Shown here in pieces: positions 42,854-51,429 of a stretch of 64,000 nucleotides of DNA; positions within the stretch are counted from its first letter, which is position 1; the number at the start of each line of letters is the position of its first letter. The stretch is from Pseudomonadota bacterium. Its GTDB lineage: Bacteria > Pseudomonadota > Gammaproteobacteria > Burkholderiales > Rhodocyclaceae. The position numbers were made by a program, and so were the translations under genes. The stretch lies in contig JAFEDJ010000054.1 in the NCBI GenBank assembly GCA_018241685.1, positions 124,001-188,000 on the forward strand, read 5' to 3'. The notes under the pieces were generated by a model. That model was not told the DNA's origin. It saw nothing but the letters and a program-made list of their open reading frames with translations, and searched no databases.

Positions 42854-44269
42854 ATGCGCAACGATGAACTAAAGCAACAAGCCGAACAGGCATTCCTGCA
42901 GGCCTTCGAGCAACGCAAGCGGAGCCCTGGCCAGGAAAGCAGCCGGCTGACCGCTCCAGACATGGAGCGGCTGATCGCACTGATCGAATCCCACCTGGAA
43001 CAAGCCGCCAGCAAGTACCAGGTGCGTAGCGACCTCCCCGGCCGGCTTGAGCAACTACCGCTGCTGCGCTTCAAAGCCGTCAGAAAATTCGTACTTCGTA
43101 TCTATGAACTGCTTTTCCGGGAGCAGCGCACTGCCGGTCTGGCCCAGATCAATGCGTGGCGCGACTTCCTGCAGCTTTATACCCGCAACCAGTGGTTCAT
43201 GAGTCACGAACTGACCCATGCCCGCGATCACCTGCAGGAGCGCCTCGACGAAGCCTTCCGCCACGCAGAGCTTCTGGACTCCAGGCTCACCGAACTCACC
43301 ACGCAGTCAAGCGCGCAGCAGCAGGGTCTGCGGCAGCTGTCCGCGACCCTCGCCCTGCAGGAACAGGAACATCGCCACCGGGAAGAAAAACTGCAACAGG
43401 ACATTCGTTACTTGCAGCGCATGGAAACCCGCGTTGCAAGCCTTGAGGATGACCTGCGAGTCAGCCGCAGCACCATCCAGATGCAGGCCCAATGGATCCA
43501 ATTCCTGATCGACCGCGGCGCAGCGCCCCCCCAGACGAGCCTGCCGGCAACACCCGCAGCGCCCTCGGGTCCGCTCCCCGAAGCCCCCACGGCAGCCCGC
43601 GACGCCGCCCGCGACGCCGCCCGCTACGTCGCCTTCGAAGACCACTTCCGCGGCCATCCAGCCAAAGTCCGTGATCAATTCGCGCAGGACTATCTGCCGC
43701 TGCTGGCCGACGCCGGCCTGCAAGCCGGCGCCAAGGTGCTCGACATCGGCTGCGGCCGCGGTGAATGGCTCGAACTCATGCGCGACCAGGGCTTCGATGG
43801 CCATGGCGTCGACCTCAACCCGGTTGTCTGCGAACTGTGCCAACACAAAGGACTCGACGTCCTGCACGACGATGCCGTCGCCTACATGGCCCGCCAGCCC
43901 GCAGGTAGCCTGGATCTGATCACCGCCTTCCACCTGATCGAGCACATCCCAGGAGAACTGCTCGACCGGCTGATCGCCTCGGCGCTGCACGCCCTGCGCC
44001 CCGGCGGGCTGCTCATCCTGGAAACACCGAACCCCGAGAACTTCATCGTCGGCAGCTGCAACTTTTATAACGACCCGACCCACCTCAGCCCACTACCGCC
44101 GGAGCCCACACGCTTCCGTGTGCAGAGCCATGGCTTCGCCAGCGTCGATATCCGCCGTCTGCATCCCCGCGGCACCGTCGATTACGACGCGCTGCCGCCC
44201 GGCATCCCGGCCGAACTGCTCGAACGCCTGTTCGTCGGCCAGGATTACGCCCTCGTCGCCCGCCGCTAA
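42854..44269 (+). CDS. Coiled-coil class I methyltransferase, candidate glycan chain terminator
   Basis: A 471-residue protein. Residues about 1-230 are helical with a long Gln/Glu-rich coiled coil (LQERLDEAFRHAELLDSRL and LQQDIRYLQRMETRVASLED). A Pro/Ala linker with a short repeated DAARDAAR follows, then a methyltransferase with VLDIGCGRGEWLELM (motif I), GVDLNPVV, LDLITAFHLIEHIP and LILETPNPENF. The coiled coil plus methyltransferase beside a Wzt with a glycan-binding domain recalls WbdD-type capping enzymes, though no kinase domain is present here. The role is inference. Confidence 0.85.
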   Translation: MRNDELKQQAEQAFLQAFEQRKRSPGQESSRLTAPDMERLIALIESHLEQAASKYQVRSDLPGRLEQLPLLRFKAVRKFVLRIYELLFREQRTAGLAQINAWRDFLQLYTRNQWFMSHELTHARDHLQERLDEAFRHAELLDSRLTELTTQSSAQQQGLRQLSATLALQEQEHRHREEKLQQDIRYLQRMETRVASLEDDLRVSRSTIQMQAQWIQFLIDRGAAPPQTSLPATPAAPSGPLPEAPTAARDAARDAARYVAFEDHFRGHPAKVRDQFAQDYLPLLADAGLQAGAKVLDIGCGRGEWLELMRDQGFDGHGVDLNPVVCELCQHKGLDVLHDDAVAYMARQPAGSLDLITAFHLIEHIPGELLDRLIASALHALRPGGLLILETPNPENFIVGSCNFYNDPTHLSPLPPEPTRFRVQSHGFASVDIRRLHPRGTVDYDALPPGIPAELLERLFVGQDYALVARR

Positions 44270-44299
44270 ACCGCCGCCAACCCATACGCCAGACCCGCC

Positions 44300-45349
44300 A
44301 TGAAAGTCGTTGTCGCCACCACCCAGGTCCCGTTCATCCGCGGCGGCGCCGAAATCCACGCCGAAAACCTCCTCGCCGCCCTGCGCCAGAGCGGCGTGGA
44401 AGCCGAGATGGTCGCCATCCCTTTCAAGTGGTATCCAGCCCCCAAGATCCTCGACCACATCCTCGCCTGCCGTCTGCTCGATCTGGAAGAAGCCAACGGG
44501 GAAAAGATCGACCGGGTCATCGGCCTCAAGTTTCCGGCCTACCTGATTCCGCACCCCAACAAGGTGTTGTGGATCCTGCATCAGCACCGCACGGCCTATG
44601 ATCTGAAGAACCACCCCCAGTACGCCGACCTCATCCACCAGGAGCATGGCAGCGCCGTCATCGGGGCGATCGAACAGGCCGACCGCCGCTACATTCCGGA
44701 AGCCAAGGCGATCTACGCCAATTCCCGCAACGTAGCCGGCCGCCTCAAGCACTTCTGCGGTATCGACAGTCAACCGCTGTACCACCCGCCCGGCAACGCC
44801 GAGGCCTTCTACAGCGCCGATGCGGAGCCCTACCTGTATTTCCCGAGCCGCCTCAATCCGCTCAAGCGGCAGTCGCTGGTGATCGAAGCGCTGGCCCACA
44901 CCCGGCAACCGGTCAGGGTGATTTTCGCCGGCGCCGCCGACAACCCAGCCTACGGCGACGAACTCAAGGCCCTCGCCGAGCGCCTTGGCGTCGCCGCACG
45001 GATCACCTGGGCCGGCCGCGTCAGCGAAGAAGAAAAACTCAGCCTTTATGCCCGCTGCCTGGGCGTGGTCTACCCCCCGATCGACGAGGATTACGGCTAC
45101 ATCACGCTGGAAGCGATGCTGGCCGCCAAGCCCGTCATCACCACCGAGGATGCCGGAGGTCCGTTGGAATTCGTCGAGAACGGGCACACCGGTCTGGCAT
45201 GTGCCCCCACCGCCCAGGCTCTCGCCGCCGCCATGGACGAACTCTGGTCCGACAAGGCCCGCGCCCAGCGCTGGGGTCAGGAAGGGAAGGCCCTTTACGC
45301 AGCCCGCAACGTCAGCTGGCGCAACGTCGTCGACACCCTGCTCGCATGA
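44300..45349 (+). CDS. GT4-family glycosyltransferase
   Basis: A 349-residue GT-B enzyme. N-terminus MKVVVATTQVPFIRGGAEIH, then YFPSRLNPLKRQSLVIEAL, ITWAGRVSEEEKLSLYARC and PPIDEDYGYITLEAMLAAKP, which includes the E-x7-E region. It follows the methyltransferase gene by 30 bases and overlaps the next glycosyltransferase gene (ATGA). It probably contributes to the polysaccharide exported by Wzm/Wzt. Confidence 0.92.
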   Translation: MKVVVATTQVPFIRGGAEIHAENLLAALRQSGVEAEMVAIPFKWYPAPKILDHILACRLLDLEEANGEKIDRVIGLKFPAYLIPHPNKVLWILHQHRTAYDLKNHPQYADLIHQEHGSAVIGAIEQADRRYIPEAKAIYANSRNVAGRLKHFCGIDSQPLYHPPGNAEAFYSADAEPYLYFPSRLNPLKRQSLVIEALAHTRQPVRVIFAGAADNPAYGDELKALAERLGVAARITWAGRVSEEEKLSLYARCLGVVYPPIDEDYGYITLEAMLAAKPVITTEDAGGPLEFVENGHTGLACAPTAQALAAAMDELWSDKARAQRWGQEGKALYAARNVSWRNVVDTLLA

Positions 45350-46635
45350 TGAAAATCCACTGGTTTTCACCACTGCCACCGGCCCGCACCGACATCGCCA
45401 ATTACACGGCACGACTGGCCCCTCACCTGGCAGCGCATGCCGAGGTCGTCTTCTGCCACGATCAGGCAGAAACGCCCGAAGACTTTCCCTACCCCGTTCG
45501 GGCAATCCGCGACCTCAGCCCCACCGAGCTCAACCAGGCCGACCTCAACATCTACCACATCGGCAATAACGCCGACTTTCACGGCGCCATCTGGAGCACC
45601 GCCCAGCGCCATCCCGGACTCGTCGTCCTGCACGACTTCGCCGTCCACGAGTTCGTCTGCGGCATGCTGAACGTCAGCGGCAATCGGGACACACCTCAGC
45701 AGGGCCAGCACTACATCAGGCTGATGACAGCGCTGTACGGCGACGCCGGCTACCAAGCCGCCCTCGCCGTCAACGCCGGCCGCCTATCCCCCGCCGTCGC
45801 CGCCGAGCAGTTCCCCCTGTGCGAAGCCGTAGCAGACGGAGCCCTGGCCATACTGACCCACAACCCACGGCTCGAATCCGACCTGCGCCAGCGCCTGCCC
45901 CTGCTCCCGGTCCATAGCCTCCCCCTGCCCTATCCCGCGCCCGCCACCCCGGCACCGGCCGAGCGAGCCGCTGGCACCAGCCTGCGCCTGATCTCGTTCG
46001 GCTTCACCGGCCCGAACCGCCGGCTGCTCGAATTCATCGACGCCTGGGCCGCCAGCCCGGTACGCGCCAAAATCCAGCTCGACATATGCGGCGAACTCTG
46101 GGACCCCGCGCTCGTCCGGCAAAAGCTGGCGGAACATGGCCTCACCGGCCAGGCGAACCTGCATGGCTTCGTCAGCGCCCATACCCTCGACAGCCTGCTC
46201 GACCAAGCTCATCTGGCCCTCAACCTCCGCTATCCCAGCATGGGCGAAGCCTCCGGCAGTCAGTTGCGCATCTGGTCGCGCGCCCTGGCCTCGGTCGTCA
46301 CCGACACTGGTTGGTATGCAGGTCTCCCGGACGAATGCGTCTTCAAGATCCGCCCTGACCACGAAGCGGAGGATCTCTGCCGCCTGCTCCAGCGTCTCGT
46401 CGCGCAACCGGAACAAGTACAGCAGGTCGGCGCGGCTGGAGCCCGGCAACTGGCCGTCCACGCCCCCGAACACTACGCACATCGTCTGATCGGCCTGTGC
46501 GCCGCCGAGCGCCAGGAATGGCACCTGCGCTGGCTGGCCGGACAGATGGCACGCCGCGCTGGCGTCCTGATGGCTGAGATCGTAAACGGGCAGGCCTTGG
46601 TGCCTGGCGCAGTGGGCGATCTGTTCCAGCACTGA
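45346..46635 (+). CDS. Glycosyltransferase, GT4-like
   Basis: A 429-residue protein beginning MMKIHWFSPLPPARTDIANY. HIGNNADFHGAIW, VVLHDFAVHEFVCGML, SFGFTGPNRRLLEFIDAWA and LALNLRYPSMGEASGSQLRIW support a GT-B fold of the GT4 type found in polysaccharide clusters. It is coupled to the preceding gene. The sugar and acceptor are unknown. Confidence 0.85.
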   Translation: MMKIHWFSPLPPARTDIANYTARLAPHLAAHAEVVFCHDQAETPEDFPYPVRAIRDLSPTELNQADLNIYHIGNNADFHGAIWSTAQRHPGLVVLHDFAVHEFVCGMLNVSGNRDTPQQGQHYIRLMTALYGDAGYQAALAVNAGRLSPAVAAEQFPLCEAVADGALAILTHNPRLESDLRQRLPLLPVHSLPLPYPAPATPAPAERAAGTSLRLISFGFTGPNRRLLEFIDAWAASPVRAKIQLDICGELWDPALVRQKLAEHGLTGQANLHGFVSAHTLDSLLDQAHLALNLRYPSMGEASGSQLRIWSRALASVVTDTGWYAGLPDECVFKIRPDHEAEDLCRLLQRLVAQPEQVQQVGAAGARQLAVHAPEHYAHRLIGLCAAERQEWHLRWLAGQMARRAGVLMAEIVNGQALVPGAVGDLFQH

Positions 46636-46704
46636 AGAAGTGAAAACATCGTCATAAGGCCGACCCAACGGGGAGAGTGCGGGGACGACACCTCAATACA
46701 ATGA

Positions 46705-46710
46705 TATAAA
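46705..46710 (+). promoter_or_regulatory. Possible -10 element before the GT-C-like gene
   Basis: TATAAA in an AT-rich stretch 17 bases before the ATG at 46727. No clear -35. Confidence 0.3.
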
Positions 46711-46726
46711 TAGAAGAACTCCAAGA

Positions 46727-48358
46727 ATGGGGCCTCACAAGCCCCCTTACTCATTGACTCATCTCATGACCTCATCACATCGAACGATTGCCGCCATTTG
46801 GCTAGTTGTATTGCTCACGCTCCTGCTGACCGCAATTCCAAAAGGCGACCTCACAGGCGATGGCAGGGAGTACTTGCTTTACGCCCACGCGTTTGCAACT
46901 CACGCCTCCCCAGATCTCCGGGCAGAAGACCTGAAGTTCTTCAATGACTATATGGAAAACACCCATCGTGGGCCATATCTGGATTTTCTCACCTTAGGTG
47001 AAGGCCGTGACTTCCCTTCTGGAGGTGCGCACTTCGATGGCAAGGGATTCATCCGGACCCAGGGCGGGCAGGTGTATTCATGGCACTTCTGGCTTTACTC
47101 TTTATGCGTGGCGCCGTTTCTCATGCTGGTGAGTGCACTTGGAGGCAAACCGGAAACAGCCTTTGTTTTTTGCAACTGGTCGTTCCTCGTATTGACATTC
47201 AGCTATATGTTGCATTGCTGGAAAGGGAGCATTATCCAGAAGTGGCTTCTGGGTGGATTGTTCTTACTCGGAGGAACGACTTATTACCTTTGGTGGACCC
47301 ACCCAGAGGTTCTTACTGCATCCCTTCTACTCTTGGGATTGATGGCCTTCACGGACAAGCGCTATCGGCTGGCCATCGGCGCCACATCAATAGCGGCAAC
47401 TCAAAACCCCCCTCTCATTTTTCTTCTGGCAAGCATGAGCGTGTGGATCATCTGGAACGCCAGGAGATATAGCGACCACGAAAACGCCGCCATCGCATGG
47501 AACTGGCCCTCGATGCTCAAACGCATCGCCGAGGCGGGCATTGCGCTGGCCTTTTCCCTTACTCCAGTCGCCTTCTACTGGAGCACCTGCAAGGTTACCA
47601 ATCCTATCGCGGCAGCAGGCTGGGCGGACGTTTCCCTGGTGAGTATCAAACGCCTGGCCGCGCTGTATTTCGATTTGAACATGGGCATGATCGTAGCGTT
47701 ACCGGCAACCATGCTTGCCGGCACCGCTTTTCTTTTCTCGTGGTTAATCGGCGCTGCGCGAGCGCCAAGCAAATCGGCAAACGTTTCCAGTTGGGGCATC
47801 CCCCTGTTACTCGGAATCGCCATCAGCGTCACGATGGCTTTGCCGTCCTTATCCTCGACCAACTGGAATCATGGCCAGACGGTTTTTGGACGTTATGCCT
47901 ATTGGCTCGCTATTCCGATCACTTTCGGACTGGTACTCGCCATCGCCCGCCTGGGCCACAAGACGACCCTGGCCTTGGTGGCCCTGCTTCTAATCGGCCA
48001 AGCCGCCACGGTCTCCTATTATGGATTTTGGGGCAAGCGCTCAGGCTCGAACTTTGTTGTATTCAAACAGTTCGCCATACCGGTCATGCTTCACTACCCC
48101 AGTCTATACAACCCGCTTCCCGAGATTTTTGCCGAGCGCTTGCTCGGCATTGACCTGTTCAATCCCACGAGTAAAGAAGGCCCCAACAGCTATTCGTTTC
48201 CGGACACCGCGCACCCGACGAAAATACTCGCTCGCGGGGAAGAACTTGCCAAACTCATATCGCAATCGAGAATGGCATGCAACAAAGTAAAAACCCATGC
48301 CACGGAACTGGGCTGGACATACATCAACATTCCACAGTCTTGCTATCGCCAAGGGTGA
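46727..48358 (+). CDS. Polytopic membrane protein, GT-C-like, low GC
   Basis: A 543-residue protein with about ten hydrophobic segments. The first external loop carries GDLTGDGREYLLYAHAFA, an acidic pattern like that of GT-C glycosyltransferases. The C-terminus is a short extracytoplasmic tail. I do not recognise the exact family. By eye the base composition is clearly lower in GC than the flanking genes, which suggests a separate origin. The start at 46727 lacks a ribosome site; an ATG at 46766 (MTSSHRTIAAIW) is equally possible. Confidence 0.7.
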   Translation: MGPHKPPYSLTHLMTSSHRTIAAIWLVVLLTLLLTAIPKGDLTGDGREYLLYAHAFATHASPDLRAEDLKFFNDYMENTHRGPYLDFLTLGEGRDFPSGGAHFDGKGFIRTQGGQVYSWHFWLYSLCVAPFLMLVSALGGKPETAFVFCNWSFLVLTFSYMLHCWKGSIIQKWLLGGLFLLGGTTYYLWWTHPEVLTASLLLLGLMAFTDKRYRLAIGATSIAATQNPPLIFLLASMSVWIIWNARRYSDHENAAIAWNWPSMLKRIAEAGIALAFSLTPVAFYWSTCKVTNPIAAAGWADVSLVSIKRLAALYFDLNMGMIVALPATMLAGTAFLFSWLIGAARAPSKSANVSSWGIPLLLGIAISVTMALPSLSSTNWNHGQTVFGRYAYWLAIPITFGLVLAIARLGHKTTLALVALLLIGQAATVSYYGFWGKRSGSNFVVFKQFAIPVMLHYPSLYNPLPEIFAERLLGIDLFNPTSKEGPNSYSFPDTAHPTKILARGEELAKLISQSRMACNKVKTHATELGWTYINIPQSCYRQG

Positions 48359-48406
48359 AGCAATACCCTCTCACCACTGCCTTGACGTCAAATTCAACTG
48401 CAGGCT

Positions 48407-50392
48407 TCACGGTGGTTCGCCCATAACAGACGGGCCAACGGCCGGCTCGGCAATCAGGATGCCATAGTCGGCCGCCGCCCCTGGCCGCGCCGCAGGCCCT
48501 ATCAACAGGATGCGGACACGATAATCCAGTGCGGTAAGCCAGGATTCGAAAGCCTCGAACTCAGCCTGTTCAAGCACACCGATCAACACCACCGGCCGCA
48601 GGCGAACCAGGGTGTCCCGCGCTCCCTCGAGGACAGAGCAAAGCGCCAGCGGAGAATAGATCACCAGCAACGCACAGACAGCCAGGTTCAGGGTATCGAG
48701 CGGCCAACAAACGACGGGCTCGGGTTGCCGGCTATTTGCGAACATCAGCGGCCGATACTCATCCATCGTCCTCAGGGCCTGGATCTCACGCAGGGCAAGT
48801 CCCTCCCCCTCGGGAAAGGCGAAATGGACCTCGGCCCACCCACACCCCGCTTCGGCAAGCCTGGCGCAGAGTTGCTGGTGCAGGACACGACGCGGCTCGA
48901 TCGCAATCAGGCGCCCGTGATGGCCCACAGCCTGAGCCAGACCCAGCGTCACCACGCCTTCCCCCGGCCCGAGATGCACAACCGTGTCGCCGGCCCGCAA
49001 GACCTGCGCAACCAGATCGCTGAGTACCTCGTCGAGCACACCAGCCAGCGGATCCTCCCGCCGACGCAGGGGAGACACTACCGCGGCAGCCGCCCTCACC
49101 GAACGGAAGCGGGGAGCCCAGGCCTCCGGATCTGCCGCCTTCCGTGCCATGACGCGCCGTAGCGTCTCAAGGAGAATCCCTGGCTCCAGTTCCTGCCAGG
49201 CAAGCGCATAGTCTGCGGCCATCCCATGCCACTCCGCATCCGGAACCTTGGGCCGCCCCCAACCCGCCAAAGCTGCAGCGCGGGGCAGGAGCTGTATGGC
49301 CTGAAGGGGGTAATAGGGAAAGAGCTCGGCGCCCATCGTCGTACAAATGGTCACCGCCGGCGTCGCCGTGGCATCGGCGAGATGCTGGGTATAGGTATCC
49401 ACCCCAATCAAGGCATCCACCGCCGCAGTCAGGGCAGCCAGCCGACCGGGCGTGTTCACCACATCATCCAGCGCATGAATCCGCGGATGTTCCACATCAA
49501 ACGACTGGACGAGCACGATCTGAGCCGTCGGCCAATCGGAGAGAATCCGGACGACAAGTCGATGCAGCGCGGGCCCCGGCATGCTGCGCAGCGGCACGGA
49601 CGCGCTCGGATTGATCAGAATTCGTGGCCCCGCCTCGATCTGTGCCAGACGCGCCGCGATGACCCCGCGATCCGCGTCCCGCAGGGCAAGCGTGTTGCGC
49701 TTGGCCTCCGGTGCAATCGCACAGTAATCCACGCCCATCCACCACAAATACCAATCGACCATCGGCAGCTCCCCGTAACGCGGCGCCTCGATCAGATTGC
49801 TGGTATCGAACAGAGCCTGGTAGCGACCGAGTTCGGCCAGCGTGAGCCCTTGTGTATGAATGGTATCGACACCCTGCAGGCCCTGAAACTGGTAAGCCAG
49901 CTCATCGTGACCGTGCCACCCCAACAGCACATCCACCGAGAAATGGGGCAGATGTGCCTGCAGCACAGGCAGCACATGACGAAAAGCGGTGAGGCCGACG
50001 AGATTGTCACCCAGATTGGCACCGAAGCCATTGACCAGCAGAAAGCGGAAATGCTGGCGATCGGGCTGGGCAGCCCGCAACGCCAGCAACTGTCCGGCCA
50101 GGCAATCCGCCTGCACCTTTCCATTCGTGGCCAACCCTTCTTCGGCCCCAAGACGCGGCGGAACGCCCGGCAATAAGCCCTGCATGGCGGGCGCCAGCAA
50201 ACGCAATGTGTCTCCCGGGGGCGTATCCGGATAAGTCTGGCGTACCGCCTGGTGGATCAACTTCACTTCCCGCTGCGCAGCAACATACACCTCGGTAGCA
50301 GCCGGCGCACCCGGCTTTGCCGCCGCGGGCAGATACTTGCTTTGTTCCCGCGTGCGCAATTGCAGCGGACGAGTCAGATAGTAGAAATACAT
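48407..50392 (-). CDS. Fused GT9-like glycosyltransferase and FkbM-like methyltransferase domain protein
   Basis: A 661-residue two-domain protein. The N-terminal part (about 110-390) looks like the GT9/heptosyltransferase fold: FLLVNGFGANLGDNLVGLTA, LINPSASVPLRSMPG (about 257) and LIGVDTYTQHLADATATPAV (about 332). The C-terminal part (about 455-661) has an AdoMet-like motif GDTVVHLGPGEGVVTLGLA and IAIEP, as in FkbM-type methyltransferases. ATG 50392 has GGAG 7 bases upstream. The gene lies 78 bases downstream of sapC and in the same orientation as the giant protein gene. A role in glycosylating that protein is plausible but unproven. Confidence 0.75.
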   Translation of the reverse strand: MYFYYLTRPLQLRTREQSKYLPAAAKPGAPAATEVYVAAQREVKLIHQAVRQTYPDTPPGDTLRLLAPAMQGLLPGVPPRLGAEEGLATNGKVQADCLAGQLLALRAAQPDRQHFRFLLVNGFGANLGDNLVGLTAFRHVLPVLQAHLPHFSVDVLLGWHGHDELAYQFQGLQGVDTIHTQGLTLAELGRYQALFDTSNLIEAPRYGELPMVDWYLWWMGVDYCAIAPEAKRNTLALRDADRGVIAARLAQIEAGPRILINPSASVPLRSMPGPALHRLVVRILSDWPTAQIVLVQSFDVEHPRIHALDDVVNTPGRLAALTAAVDALIGVDTYTQHLADATATPAVTICTTMGAELFPYYPLQAIQLLPRAAALAGWGRPKVPDAEWHGMAADYALAWQELEPGILLETLRRVMARKAADPEAWAPRFRSVRAAAAVVSPLRRREDPLAGVLDEVLSDLVAQVLRAGDTVVHLGPGEGVVTLGLAQAVGHHGRLIAIEPRRVLHQQLCARLAEAGCGWAEVHFAFPEGEGLALREIQALRTMDEYRPLMFANSRQPEPVVCWPLDTLNLAVCALLVIYSPLALCSVLEGARDTLVRLRPVVLIGVLEQAEFEAFESWLTALDYRVRILLIGPAARPGAAADYGILIAEPAVGPSVMGEPP

Positions 50393-50470
50393 GGGGTTCT
50401 CCGGCAAACCCGTCCGGCTACCACGGCGGGCCGGCCATTCAAGCACCGCAATGCCGTCCAGCGACGTGGC

Positions 50471-51298
50471 TTACCAGTTGAATTTCAACGTATCCGACTG
50501 CGTCAAATCGAAGAGCTTCTGCGGCAGGTCAAGATCAACAGCGGGCGGCACCTTCACGTGCTTCCGGTGTTCCTGCTGCAGGCGCTGCAGTACAACAACC
50601 CTGCTCATCGAGAAAAGGTGACCATAAGCCAGAGTCAATGCATGCAGCCTATGCAGTGAGTCGAGTTGTGCGCCGTCCAGTTCCTGAAGCCGCGCCTCAT
50701 CCACCCGATATAAGCCCTTCGGCAATTGTTGTTCGCTCTCTGCGGGCAATTGCCAGGGCGTCAGCAATTCCGCCTTTTCCAGCGCGGCGACTGCCTGCTG
50801 GGTCACCTCCTGGGCCACCGCCGTCTGGGTCAGGAAGTTCGATATATCCTGGATCATGGGCTGCGGCTGCCCCTCATCATCGAAGAAACGGACTTCGCCT
50901 GCCGCCAGGCTCGGGGTTTCACGATAAAGACCGCTGGCGTGATCAAAACAGAGGACAAACCGCCTCTCCGGATCGCTCTGGCCCTCCGTACCGGAAAGCG
51001 AGACTTGCAGGCTGAACGGATAGGCCCGGAACTGATTGGGGAGATACAAGCCCCCCCATCGCCCCGCCTCATTGATCATCAAATTGCGTCCATCTGCAAA
51101 GCCGGTCACCGCAACCAGCATGAAGCGCCCCCCCGGCAGTTTGGCGAAAGCAAGAGGCAGGGTTGGAACCAGGGCGCTGAGTTCGGCCAGTTGCACCGCA
51201 ACTACAGGTTGATTGAGGGCAAAACGGTAATTCTCGACACGACGGAAGCCGTGCATGCGGTGCTCATCGGAGCGCAAAGCCACAAGCGTTGTATTCAT
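50471..51298 (-). CDS. SapC-family protein
   Basis: A 275-residue soluble protein of the SapC family (pfam SapC), named after the S-layer locus of Campylobacter fetus. The N-terminal VALRSDEHRMHGFRRVENYRF and the AELSALVPTLPLAFAK segment match the family pattern, and GRWGGLYLPNQFRAYPF is its core. YDKR-like LYRVDEARLQELDGAQLDSL is near the end. Its biochemical function is not settled. It is the first gene after the giant surface-protein gene on the same strand, which fits a role in S-layer secretion or assembly. Confidence 0.9.
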   Translation of the reverse strand: MNTTLVALRSDEHRMHGFRRVENYRFALNQPVVAVQLAELSALVPTLPLAFAKLPGGRFMLVAVTGFADGRNLMINEAGRWGGLYLPNQFRAYPFSLQVSLSGTEGQSDPERRFVLCFDHASGLYRETPSLAAGEVRFFDDEGQPQPMIQDISNFLTQTAVAQEVTQQAVAALEKAELLTPWQLPAESEQQLPKGLYRVDEARLQELDGAQLDSLHRLHALTLAYGHLFSMSRVVVLQRLQQEHRKHVKVPPAVDLDLPQKLFDLTQSDTLKFNW

Positions 51299-51342
51299 GA
51301 CAGGAGATTCAACAAAGAAAAAACACCGATTACCAAAAAAGA

Positions 51343-51374
51343 AACCCTCGGGATCCTTGTGAGACCCGAGGGTT
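51343..51374 (-). terminator. Rho-independent terminator between giant gene and sapC
   Basis: A perfect 10-bp stem (AACCCTCGGG with CCCGAGGGTT, 12-base loop) followed on the minus strand by TTCTTTTTT. T residues also follow on the plus strand. It is the second of two hairpins after the giant gene. Confidence 0.85.
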
Positions 51375-51383
51375 GTATTTTTT

Positions 51384-51414
51384 GACTGGACCCGACTGTA
51401 TATCGGGTCCAGTC
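51384..51414 (-). terminator. First hairpin after the giant gene
   Basis: A perfect 12-bp stem (GACTGGACCCGA with TCGGGTCCAGTC, 7-base loop) starts 16 bases after the stop codon at 51430 on the minus strand. AAAAAATACA follows, so by itself it lacks a U-tract; it may protect the 3' end of a very abundant mRNA. Confidence 0.75.
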
Positions 51415-51429
51415 CGTTAGCACGCTTGC

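Noticed and set aside
43595..43625. A tandem repeat suggesting a CRISPR or VNTR (DAARDAAR coding repeat).
   Set aside because: Only two copies of a 12-base unit within the linker of the methyltransferase; no array, no spacers.
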